Of a DNA stretch of 64,000 nt, positions 51,471 to 61,589 are shown piece after piece. Position 1 is the first letter of the stretch, and each line of letters opens with the position of its first letter. This DNA comes from Asparagopsis taxiformis. Its lineage: Eukaryota > Rhodophyta > Florideophyceae > Bonnemaisoniales > Bonnemaisoniaceae. Under the pieces are notes generated by a model. That model saw nothing but the letters and a program-made list of their open reading frames with translations. It searched no databases and was not told where the DNA came from. The translations under genes were made by a program, and so were the position numbers. The stretch is taken from the NCBI GenBank assembly GCA_030407315.1, contig JALQPE010000933.1:1-64000 (forward strand). The letters run 5' to 3'.

Positions 51471-51550
51471 TGGCCCGGTAGCCGAGTCGGTTGGACGGTC
51501 CACGGCGATGTATAGATCCTTGGTTCAAACCCCAGCAACGCCGCTGGCCA
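51471..51550 (+). other. tRNA-like module in copia B leader
   Basis: GTAGCCGAGTCGGTTGGACGG (A-box-like, D stem pairs) and TTGGTTCAAACCCCAG (B-box-like, T stem pairs mostly). The ends TGGCC and GGCCA could pair as an acceptor stem. This is the best preserved of the four modules. Confidence 0.55.
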
Positions 51551-51708
51551 AACTTTTTTCTTACGCGAACCCCAGATAAAAGAATGATGTCACCTGATGA
51601 CGATGACCCGGAAACGGATGGCAAGATGACAGAGTGTCAGTGTGACACAGTGTGGATGACAGGATGTCAGTGTCAGTGACAGGATGACACAGTGTCGGCG
51701 CGGCGCGG

Positions 51709-51822
51709 CGACAGAGGTGCGGCGCGGCGACAGAGGTGCGCGGCGGCGACAGAGGTGCGCGGCGGCGACAGAGGTGCGCGGCGGCGACAGAGGTGCGCGG
51801 CGGCGACAGAGGTGCGCGGCGA
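51709..51822. repeat. Leader minisatellite of B, 19 bp x 6
   Basis: CGACAGAGGTGCGCGGCGG repeats at 51709, 51728, 51747, 51766, 51785 and 51804. Different sequence from the arrays of C/A and D, though in the same place. Confidence 0.93.
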
Positions 51823-52007
51823 TCGTCGGGGGAGCGTGGAGGAGACGCCCAGGAAGACCGCGGAAGCGCGGGAAGGCGCAGAACGGAAGAAAAGCGAGTA
51901 GACGAAGAGAAGAGAGAACGAGGCGAGAACGAGACGAAATATGTAAGAGAACGCCGACGCAAACGACGCACTTACCAAGCGCTAGAGAATAAGAAACGAC
52001 CCGAGCG

Positions 52008-52027
52008 AGCGCGCTGGGCCCATAACC
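52008..52027 (-). promoter_or_regulatory. Primer binding site of B
   Basis: CGCTGGGCCCATAACC next to the 5' LTR, again matching the initiator tRNA-Met anticodon arm. Confidence 0.85.
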
Positions 52028-52514
52028 TGTTGAAACGAATTGGTCGCTTACCGAGCGTTTACTGAATCTGCGAGCTCACTACATAATTTGTATTCTCGCC
52101 GAGGTGCGCCGGCGGTGCTAAGGACAGCCTGTTCAAGGCTGCTCCAGACAGACTGTCACTGACAGTCTGTCCTAGCAAGCACCCGCTGCCAATCTGGTAC
52201 ACGTGGGCTTCTCTATCATATCATCCACACGTGTACACTTATCATAACATTTTCCCTCTGCCATGATGGCAACCCATCTTGGCATTTCTAATTACGAATT
52301 GAAACTATGACAAACAATTGAAACTTCAGACGCTAATATCTCCATGAAGAAAGGTCGTAGAAGCTTCGGAGAAGTTGCTACCCGACTAATTCGGGCACGC
52401 TGAACACGATGAGATAGGTTTCAGAGCGCTCAGACCACTCCTTCATAGAGAAATCGAGGGTCAAAGTTTTCTCACGTAATTGAGCCCCTCAGGGCCAATT
52501 CCAGTGCTTCAACA
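52028..52514 (-). repeat. 5' LTR of copia B
   Basis: 487 bp; flanked by ACAGC that matches 32993-32997. Confidence 0.95.
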
Positions 52515-55149
52515 ACAGCTTCACTGCGGGGGACCAGAATCCAAGTGCGATTTGCATGGAGAGAATCCATTTCGGATTGGATTGCTTCGATCCATAGACC
52601 TTTCTCCTCCCCTTGGTCACCTCAGTGAAGGTGAGGAGGTGTTCTGGAGTGGAATCAGCCGCAGCAGAAACGATGGCAGTGGTTTTCCACCATTCACCCG
52701 GAGGTTTTCGAGCACGAGAAGATTTTCGAGGAGCATTCATAATGGAAACGTCAGGTCCTGAAGCAGATGTGGGTGGAGGAGATTGTGGCTGTGATGTGAT
52801 ATGTTCAGTAGAGGGACTTGAGGGTGGAGAGGGAGGAGAGTTCTTTTGTGTACGAGAACCTGGAGAGTTCTCAGATGTGTGGTTCTCAAAAGTCTCATAA
52901 GAGAAAGTGTCAAATTCTGTGTAGTCAGACTCCTTAGTCACCTTTTTCGATTTCGTCTCGTCGAAGATCACATCTCGAGACACTACTATTTTCTCATTTG
53001 TAAAGTCCCATAACTTGTATGCTTTCTGTTCTTCTGCGTACCCAAGCATTATCGCTTTGACTGAACGGTAGTCTAGCGTCTGTAGATGTTTATCTGGAAT
53101 TTTATACCAGCAATTACTGCCGAACGTGCGCATGTGTGCGATGTTTGGTTTTCGGCCGTGCCAGATTTCAAAAGGAGTCGTTCCAGATGGAAGAGAACGA
53201 CTAGTAACTCGATTACGAATGTAGGCAGCACAAGAGAGTGCCTCTGCCCAGAACTCCATTGGAGTAGAGTTGTGATGAAGCATGGTTCAAATGTGATCCT
53301 TCAGAGTTCGACTCATACGTTCTGCTACGCCGTTCTGTTGTGGAGTGTATGCACAAGTCGTCTGCCGTTCGATGCCTTTCATTTCAAGGAAAGAGCAGAA
53401 CTCATTGGAGAAATATTCTCCCCCTCCGTCGGAGCGTAATTGACGAAGTACTCGCCCTGTTTGTGTTTCAGCCAAGCGCAGAAATCGCTGGAATGCATCG
53501 AAGCAATCAGACTTCCGATGCAACGGATAGACAGTGAGCCAACGAGACTTGTCGTCAATGAAAGTAACGAAATATCGAGCTCCCCCTTTTGAGCGTGGTT
53601 CTATAGGCCCTGCTAGGTCTGTGTGAACTAAATCAAGTATCTCAAAGGCTCTCGTCAGAGAAGATTTCGGGATCGCTACACGAGGCATTTTACCGGTAAC
53701 GCACCCTTCACACAGATGGGTTTTCGGGGATGAGTCGTTTTTGATTCTGAGTCCATTCACCGCGGAGATTTGTGACATTCGAAAAATCCATTTTTGTCGA
53801 AGTGGCCTAATCGTTCATGCCATAGTTGCAGGGAAGCAACACAAGCAGATTCTATTCCAATATCCCTTTCTTTAGGAGGAACATTGAGATCGATAGCGTA
53901 GAGTCCGTTACGTTTGTGTCCGGTGGCTATCGCGCCTCCGTCTTTAGTTAAGATGACTCCATTGTTCGTAAACTGTACCGATATTCCACGAGCAGTGAGA
54001 GTACTCACTGATATGAGGGAAAAAATAAATGACGGAACATGAAGGACATCTTTATGTAGGTAAACTCTTTCTTTCCCGTTTACTAGGATTGAAAGTTTAA
54101 CATCGCCACATCCCACAGCTAGTGCAGTAGATTTGTCTCCTAGAGTCACATTGAAAGGTTTTAATTTCTTGTAGGAAACAAACATTGTTCGATCGAACGT
54201 CATATGAGAAGTAGCTGCGGAGTCGATGTACCAGGTAGATGCAATGTGTATCTCCTTGAGCGACTCAGAATATGATGAGAGTAGACAAACATACTCTTTT
54301 CCTTCATCATCTTTGTTCTGTTCAGTGTCCATCGCTACGGCAGCCATAGAGGTTAAGTTCGACTCTCGTTGAGATATGTGAGCAGAAGTGCGAGGTTTTT
54401 TCGAGCGGGAGCGGGGAGGTCGGCCATACTTCTGCCAACAATACGACTCTGTATGGTTCGTACGCCCACACTGGATACATTTCTTTCCTGTTGATGTTTC
54501 CAGAAGGCCTTCCACTTGTGGAAACCAAAGCAGCTGTATCCGAAGACGACCCTCGAGGTTTCTGGATCGCAGCTCGACGCTCCTCTTGGAGAAGGAGACT
54601 GCGTACTTTGTCGAACGTAAAGGTGGGGTCCTCATCCCCGATAGCATCAAGAGCAGTAATAAGTGTTTAGAAAGAAGAGGGAAGTCCATTGAGAACAGCC
54701 ATGGCCATTTCTTTATCGTCAATGTTGACACCCATGGAGGTCAATACTGTTGCCATTTGTCGAACCCGGTTGATATAAACCAGCATTTGCTCACCTAGTC
54801 TCATCGTAGCAGTATAGAAGTCCCGCCTCGCGGCTAGTTTGTTGAGCAATGTATGCCTTTGATGCACGTTACAAATCTCTTGCCACATTTCTAGAGCAGT
54901 AGTGGTGTGTGTAACATTCTTGAGCATCTCGTCGGACAACGTGATTCCGATGGCCATTCGGGCAGTTTTATCCTTTCGTAGCCATTTCGAAAGCTCTTCT
55001 GGGTCTGTAGGGCGAGGAGGACAAAGTTCCGAGTCAATCATTTCGTCTACCTCTCGATGACCGAGGATGAGTTCCATCTTTTGTTTCCATGAATGGAAGT
55101 TGGAGTAGTCCAGCTTCTCTATTCGGATCCCAGATGTATTGCTCTCCAT
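52515..55149 (-). pseudogene. gag-pol: Copia A gag-pol, 5' part, decayed
   Basis: Over 95 percent similar by eye to element C, which makes the lesions plain. A TAA at 54669-54667 replaces CAA; a frameshift lies near 54485 beside the zinc knuckle; a small change near 53785 breaks the integrase zinc region; a TGA at 53289-53287 replaces CGA; a 1-nt loss lies near 52612. Domains are still recognisable: capsid, knuckle, protease D-S-A-A near 54215, integrase S-D-G-G-G-E near 53430. It stops where copia B was inserted and continues at 32997. Confidence 0.9.
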
Positions 55150-55329
55150 CGCTCTTTAATATGTTTTATCTGTTCGACCTTTCCCAAGTAGACGACTGAT
55201 AGTCGTCGAGGACCAAGCTGGGGTCTATAGGATAGAAACTTCTAGCTAAGAGCGAAGAAAGGAGAACAAGTGAACAAGGTTTATGGATGCGAAATTAGCT
55301 AGATTCCTAGAGTATAGAAACGAAATTAT

Positions 55330-55751
55330 CTAATCGGAAGTGGAGGAAGAAGCTTTAGAAGCTTTGGAGATTTTGAGTGCCTTCTCAATTCCTCGATGGC
55401 GACGGCCGCGGAGGTGGTTGTCGAATTCACTTTTCGTGCGGACGATGACTCCACACGGTCGGCAAACCTTTAGACCTCCTTCTTTAAGACGTTCGACTGT
55501 CTTTTTATGTCTTGCGCCGTTGTAATGAGCGACCCTCGACTCGGCGGAATTGAGATAAACGTTGCAATCTTTGCACCTAGAGCGATTCGCGTCCTTGTGC
55601 GCAGCGTACTTCGTCTTGTTATCTCTCCTCTCGGCAATGCTATAAGCCTTCCGGAAGACGCGATCGCGGAGAGATTCTCCTTCCCGGCGAAGCCTTGGAC
55701 GAGGTTCTTCAAGTCGTGGCTGAACACGATCTTCTTCGTCACTGCTAGACA
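55330..55751 (-). CDS. Copia A ORF0 zinc-finger protein (exon 2)
   Basis: Almost identical to the C copy and still open although the gag-pol of A is broken. Both C-x2-C-x12-H-x5-H fingers are intact. Intron 55847-55752 (96 nt), donor GTACGT, acceptor CTGCAG; splice-created ATG. Confidence 0.75.
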
Positions 55752-56023
55752 CTGCAGGAGAAGTAAAGGCGAAAGGTTAGGAGTTATACCGATCTTACTA
55801 AGGTCTAAACCTTGAAAATGACCGAAAGATGAAAGGTATTAACGTACTTTTGATAGAGTTGATGAGACGAAAACCAATGTATTTTAGTTGATGTGTAGTG
55901 AAGGCTATAATGCTATACCGATCAGGACAAGGTTGCTGACTTACAAGAGCAGAACCGAGTTGAGAAAGGTTTAGACGAGCCAAGATAGAAGCAGCCGGTA
56001 GATCCAATAGGTTGGGCAAAAAC

Positions 56024-56095
56024 AGCCCAGTTGCTCAGTCGTTAATACTGTGCAGACCAAAAATTATTGGTCGTGCGTTCGAGTCCCCAACGGAA
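56024..56095 (+). other. tRNA-like module in copia A leader
   Basis: Same sequence as in element C (49164-49235). Confidence 0.45.
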
Positions 56096-56264
56096 CGCCG
56101 TATGACTTTTTTCTTTGAGTTGCCTCAAGTGTCTTGAGATATTCCAAGTATGTCGCAAACTGCCAGGATGTCACCTGTAGTGATGACACAGTGTCAATGT
56201 GACAGTTATAGTTGACAATTGATGTCAAGATGACAAAAAAGTTTTGTCCGGAGTGCGCCGAGCG

Positions 56265-56356
56265 GAGCGAGGCGTACAGGCGCCGGGGAGCGAGGCGTAC
56301 AGGCGCCGGGGAGCGAGGCGTACAGGCGCCGGGGAGCGAGGCGTACAGGCGCCGGG
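56265..56356. repeat. Leader minisatellite of A, 23 bp x 4
   Basis: Same unit as in element C, starting at 56265, 56288, 56311 and 56334. Confidence 0.93.
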
Positions 56357-56572
56357 GAGCGAGCAGGAGTGCAACGCGCAGAAAGAAACGAGTAAGAACG
56401 CGCGGGAAGAATGGGCAATACGAGGAAGTGGGCGAGAGGGAAGCACGGAACGAGCGGAGAGCGTGGGTACCGAGTAACGCAAAACGAGTGAGGGCTGCTG
56501 GAAATATATATTCGCGCGCGCCGGCGAAACTACTCACCACTGCGCCAAAATAAAATTGAAACGACCACGAAA

Positions 56573-56591
56573 GCGTGCTGGACCCATAACA
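56573..56591 (-). promoter_or_regulatory. Primer binding site of A, mutated
   Basis: GCGTGCTGGACCCATAACA: two changes from the version in C, next to the 5' LTR. Confidence 0.8.
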
Positions 56592-57066
56592 TGTGATAAT
56601 CAGAATTATCGCTTACCAGTGTTTACTAAAAATTGCGAGCTCACCAGATTATTTCTACTACTGGCGAGATGCGCCAACGGTGAGTCGGACAGACTGTTCT
56701 TGGTTTGTCCAGACAGTCTGTCGTTGCCATCACCACCTGCCAATCTGGTACACGTGTGATTTCTATCATGCCATCGCCACGTGTACATATATCATAACAT
56801 TTTTCCCAGTGCCAGGACCTCAACTCGTCCTAGCATTTCTAATTACTAATTTGAATTATGACAAACAAATTAAAACTTCTGAGTCTAGTTACTCCGTAAT
56901 GGAGTGTCGTAGGAGCCCCGGAGAAGTTGCTACCCGACTAATTCGGTGACGCTGAATACGATGAGATAGGTTTCGGAGCGCTCAGAACACTCCTTCATAG
57001 AGAAATCGAGAGTCAAAGTTTTCTCACGGAATTAGGCCTTCGAGGCCTATTCGCAGTGATTCAACA
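56592..57066 (-). repeat. 5' LTR of copia A
   Basis: 475 bp, same variants as 18112-18586. The right flank is CAGGC inside a gypsy integrase. Confidence 0.92.
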
Positions 57067-57507
57067 CAGGCACGTTATAAACGAAATTTCGACAAACGAG
57101 TCCGTGTCTCGAATCGAAACATCCGCGCGGGAGAATACGTATTCATCGACCCGACGGACGGGACCACGAAGGGCACGAAGCTCGGCAACCACGCGTTGGG
57201 ACCGTTCCGCGTACTACGTAACGACGTACGAACGTTCGTCATCCAACGAGGAGACGTAGTTGAACGTGTCAACTCGGACCGCGTTGCGTATGCGCCAACG
57301 CCGGCGAACGCGCCCCCACCGGAGCCATACGAGGCCACCGAGGCAGACCTCGACAAGAACCACGACCGTCCGGCGTATGTAGTAGACGACCTACTCAACC
57401 ACCGTGTGAACGAGGACGGCACCCTAGACTTCCTCGTGAAGTGGGTCGGGTATCGTAACCCTACGTGGGAGCCCCGCCGGAACGTATCTGAAGAGAGCGT
57501 CTCTTGA
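57067..57507 (+). pseudogene. pol: Ty3/gypsy integrase C-terminus with chromodomain
   Basis: The frame is open from the LTR junction and ends with a TGA at 57505-57507. It starts with R-Y-K-R-N-F-D-K-R-V, typical of the gypsy integrase C-terminal domain, then G-P-F-R-V-L. About 100 residues on comes a chromodomain: V-V-D-D-L-L-N-H-R, F-L-V-K-W-V-G-Y, P-T-W-E-P. In chromoviruses this module directs integration towards marked chromatin. The catalytic core is missing, cut by the copia LTR. It is oriented away from the gypsy Gag at 16321-18111. Confidence 0.88.
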
Positions 57508-59015
57508 TACTTCGCACGCGTGCGACGAGCGACAACATGAAAGGCCACGACGGCCCCCGAAAACGCACACGAGCGTTGGGTTAAGCGCACGCGTACGCGA
57601 CGTTGCACGATGCAACAAACGCTGGCGACGAGCCGCACGAACGAGAAGCGACGGCACAACGAGTGGCCGGGACGTCCACCCTTGCGTTGGGGGGGCGTGA
57701 TGCGTGCTAGAGCCGTCGCTCTTTCCTTTTTCGATACCATACGTTGGTGGAGGCACGAGCGCCAACGAAAAATAGGACGACGAGTCCACGCGCGGACGAT
57801 TCACACGATGTGAAGAGCCACGACTGGCTCGTCAGTGTTGACCGTCCCACGGGCAAAGGTGACGACACCACGGGCCACGGACGGACAACACGTCAGATTT
57901 TTCGCGCGAAAAATTATGATAGGGCCAGCGGGCCATGGACGCACGGTACGAAAAATCGGGCCGGTTACAGTGCGCTAATCCGGCCAAATCTCGGGACACG
58001 CGTGCCCCGAAAATTTCGTAATTTTGGCATGTCACGTGAGCCATCGTACGTCCCCGTGGACAGCCGCTGACAACGAGTCGCATCGACCAACGAGGTCAAC
58101 GCCAACAGCTCGCGAGCTAACGGCAACGTAACGCCGGAAGGCGGAGAAGCGACGTAGGACGGACGCGTCCCCAACGAAGATGGCAACGGCCTCATACGAA
58201 ACTTCAAACACGAAGCGGAACGAAGCTATACGTTAGCCGGCGAACTAGACCAACGGGTCTCAGCGCACGAAGCGCGCGGGAAAAGCGTGCGAAACGACGA
58301 GCCAACGAGGCAGCAACAACGGACGGTGAACCGTTATCGCCATCGTGAGGCACGACGCCGAACACGGTAGCCACGTACGGCAACCACGGAACGACACAAC
58401 GGTGTCCTGCCACGCGGGCATAACGAATGACGCGCGAAAGCGAAAAGCCCGCCGGCTAGTTGAAACGCACGAGCAAACCCGAAAGGCGGGTAGACCACGT
58501 ACGGTCACGAAGGCTAAGACGCGCACGTCCGCGTCGCAAAACGAGTAAGCTAACGAAGCCTAGACTCCGTTCGAATTCGAAGGCGCACGCGCCACCGGCC
58601 ACGTTGGCCAGGATACGAGCGCGTACGCGGACGTCGTAACGATAACGACGTACCTCAACGGGTCGACCCCGCGAAACAAAAATACGAATATGCGACGGCG
58701 TACAAGCTGGTAGTCAACGTAAACGGCACAGCTGAAGGCAACGAGCCGACGAAAAACTGGCTCACGTAACAGCCTCAAACGCCCGCGGGCATGCGAAACG
58801 ACTTCGTCAATCGCGTCCCCGTCGGGTTCGCAAGTCGAATAAACGAAATTACGCAACGGCGTAGACGGCGAGCATTACGTATGCCCAGGTGCACGTCGCA
58901 CCACATAACGGATGAGCTAACGAAACGCTCCTCGGACGCCGCGGCGAAGGACGCCGCCACGCGAAGCGGACTAGCGCAACGATTGCGCCACCGGCTAACG
59001 TGAAGCCGCGGGAAC
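57508..59015. other. CG-rich non-coding DNA, probably gypsy 3' region
   Basis: Very rich in ACG/CGT words, continuing the composition of the gypsy fragment. No ORF has a recognisable product. A palindrome ATTTTTCGCGCGAAAAAT lies near 57898. An LTR could be hidden here, but I cannot fix its ends. Confidence 0.35.
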
Positions 59016-59019
59016 GTGA

Positions 59020-59670
59020 AGCGCGACGGCGCTAACGGTGTTAACGGCTATACGAAAAGCCAAGCCCGCCGGCAAAGACGTTGTCAACGGAACCGCGACG
59101 CACCACGACGCACTGCCGCGTACGCGCAACGGCGTGAAACGTCAAGCCAACTCACGCGCGAGTCGGCCTGACGTTTAACGAATTTTCCGTCCAGCTCATC
59201 GGAGCAAATTAAAATTGGCACCGACGTGCTACGCGCTAAAGAGCTCGAACGCTCAACGGAAATAGACACCCGACGGGGTTATCCGAACGAGAAACGACGG
59301 CGGAAACGAATTCCGAGTTAGTTACAAAATGATAACGCCACTGGCCAACGTGAAGCGCGACGGCGCTAATGACGTCAACGGCTATACGAAATGCCAAGCC
59401 CGCCGGCAACCACGTCGTCAACGGAACCGCAATGTACCGCGACGAATTGCTGCGTACACGCCACGGCGTAGAACGTCAAACCAACTCACGCGCGAGCCGG
59501 TCTGACGTTCGACGAATTTTTCGCCCAGCTCATCGGAGCAAATTAAAATTAGCACCGACGTGCTACGCGCTAAAGAGCTCGAACGCTCAACGGAAATAGA
59601 CACCCGACGGGGTTATCCGAACGAGAAACGACGGCGGAAACGATTTTCGAGTTAGTTACTAAATGATACG
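59020..59670. repeat. Direct duplication of about 335 bp
   Basis: Sequence from GCGACGGCGCTAA (about 59021) to GAGTTAGTTAC (about 59325) recurs from about 59358 to 59660 with scattered differences. No coding content. Confidence 0.85.
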
Positions 59671-60325
59671 CACGCCAACGGGCTCTACGATCGAGGTTAA
59701 CGTACCACTCGCAGTGAAAAGCTGCCGCTACGCGCCGCCGCTTTGTCGAATAGTTACGAATGTTACGAACCTGCCAACGGGCACGCGCCGCCGCGAACGC
59801 GAAAGACGAGCTGCGAAAGCTCTACGCCGCCCAACGGGGTAGACGCCACAACAACAAAAATTGTGGGGAGGGGCTTAACGCACAACCCCTCCCCCGCTGC
59901 AGACGACCTGCCAATACGTAGTACGAAGCTCAACGGAGCCATGCGATTACGCAAAGAAACAAACGAAAGTTTACGAAGCAGCACGATGCTAAAGCCTACG
60001 TGGCCTACGAACTAACCTAGGAACGACCTAGTAGCGACGCGAACGCTTGCCCGCAGGGTCATACGGACCAGGGCCTTCGCCGCGCGGCTATCGTGGCTGC
60101 GTCTGGGCGAACGAGCCCGGCGCGTACGGATCGACGGTCTGCGTCGACCACGGGGGCTCGCTCGCGACGCGACGCTGGATCCCTAGCGTAAGGATCCGCA
60201 GTCCCGTGATTTCGCGTATCCGAAGGGCGCGGAAGCAGGTAGCATGGAGGTACGCCGCTGCCTGACCTACCCGACGGGGTCCCCGAAGCCGCCGCCACTC
60301 GCATAACCGTAACGTCTGTGTTTTC
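59671..60325. other. CG-rich DNA, nothing recognised
   Basis: No frame or repeat I can support. A short minus-strand frame (60304-60059) is R/A-rich and looks like a base-composition effect. Confidence 0.3.
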
Positions 60326-60445
60326 GGAAGTGGACGCGGACGTCCAGTCTCTCTAGTACGGGTCCTAGTCGGCCCCGAGATTTACTAGAACAAATGAACG
60401 TCCGCGTCCAAAAAAAAAATAAAAATTTTTTGGATGCGGACGTCC
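60326..60445. repeat. GGACGTCC leader with an A/T-cored hairpin
   Basis: Several GGACGTCC words. 60396-60445 folds as GAACGTCCGCGTCCAAAAAA against TTTTTTGGATGCGGACGTCC (two mismatches). Adjoins the satellite. Confidence 0.75.
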
Positions 60446-61005
60446 ACTTTCTCTAGTACATATGGCGGAATACTAGGGCCCGACATCCACTTTCTCTAGT
60501 ACATATGGCGGAATACTAGGACCCGACATCCACTTTCTCTAGTACATATGGCGGAATACTAGGACCCGACATCCACTTTCTCTAGTACATATGGCGGAAT
60601 ACTAGGACCCGACATCCACTTTCTCTAGTACATATGGCGGAATACTAGGACCCGACATCCACTTTCTCTAGTACATATGGCGGAATACTAGGACCCGACA
60701 TCCACTTTCTCTAGTACATATGGCGGAATACTAGGACCCGACATCCACTTTCTCTAGTACATATGGCGGAATACTAGGACCCGACATCCACTTTCTCTAG
60801 TACATATGGCGGAATACTAGGACCCGACATCCACTTTCTCTAGTACATATGGCGGAATACTAGGACCCGACATCCACTTTCTCTAGTACATATGGCGGAA
60901 TACTAGGACCCGACATCCACTTTCTCTAGTACATATGGCGGAATACTAGGACCCGACATCCACTTTCTCTAGTACATATGGCGGAATACTAGGACCCGAC
61001 ATCCA
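60438..61005. repeat. 43 bp satellite, 13 units
   Basis: Unit starts follow exactly 43 bp apart from 60438 to 60996, then a partial unit. The unit contains TTTCTCTAGTACATATGGCG and ends AATACTAGGACC; most copies look identical. Not a CRISPR, as there are no unique spacers. Confidence 0.97.
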
Positions 61006-61130
61006 GTATACAATATATCAGCGAAAACCGGGAGGGAAGAAATTACAGCGGATGGTAAATTCAGGGCCCATATCGGACCGTATTTTATTCTCTCATTTAG
61101 GAAACTGCTCGTATACAATACGTCTCTCTA

Positions 61131-61230
61131 GAATAGGGAATACATATCTGGTCAGAATAGGAAATAAATACCCGGTTAGAATAGGAAATAAATACCCGGT
61201 TAGAATAGGAAATACGTATCCAGCCAGAAT
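61131..61230. repeat. 24 bp tandem repeat, about four units
   Basis: TAGAATAGGAAATAAATACC followed by CGGT repeats with variation. Confidence 0.85.
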
Positions 61231-61589
61231 ACAAAATACCTGTCAGCATATCGTCGATCACCCATCTCCCTCACTATCGCGTTCTCCCTACCATCCGAAC
61301 GCCATGCACCACCATCCGCACATACTGCAAGAACCCTCACGACCTAGATTACAAAAAATACGCTCCTTCCCAATACCATCCCCGCTTTCCTCGACACCAC
61401 CCCAGCCCATTAAATCATCAAGACATCAAACACGAACATGGTCAGCAAAATCTTACACCACTTGAAACGCACTCTCACTTCTATCGTATGCCCCAAAATA
61501 TACACATACCAGAAACACCTCACAGCTTCATTCCCCATCTTCCTACATCCCTTCTTCACTCTCCTTCAGTCCTGCCGTTCCTGCTTCAC
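61231..61589. other. AC-rich DNA, nothing recognised
   Basis: C/A-rich plus strand without a supported gene. Confidence 0.3.

Larger units (their letters stand above)
32998..52514 (-). mobile_element. Copia element B, interrupted by element C
   Basis: LTRs 32998-33485 and 52028-52514. ACAGC is duplicated at 32993-32997 and 52515-52519. The two LTRs differ at about two positions by eye. Element C (37189-50215) interrupts its gag. Gag-pol carries two 1-nt frameshifts and the zinc-finger ORF carries others. Confidence 0.92.
18112..57066 (-). mobile_element. Copia element A (outermost), interrupted twice
   Basis: Its LTRs are 18112-18586 (3') and 56592-57066 (5'). They share variants absent from the LTRs of element C (GACAGACTGTTC; CAGAACAC). 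Internal parts run from 56591 down to 52515, from 32997 down to 32126, and from 19179 down to 18587, interrupted by copia B (32998-52514) and the TIR transposon (19180-32125). The gag-pol is decayed. Flanking 5-mers differ (GCGTC on the left, CAGGC on the right), so the expected target duplication is absent. Confidence 0.8.

Noticed and set aside
57744..58070. A 108-codon frame in the CG-rich region after the gypsy fragment
   Set aside because: Many overlapping frames are open here because stop codons are rare in this composition; no motif is seen.
60438..61005. CRISPR-like regular array
   Set aside because: The 43 bp units are contiguous and nearly identical, with no unique spacers; the context is eukaryotic.
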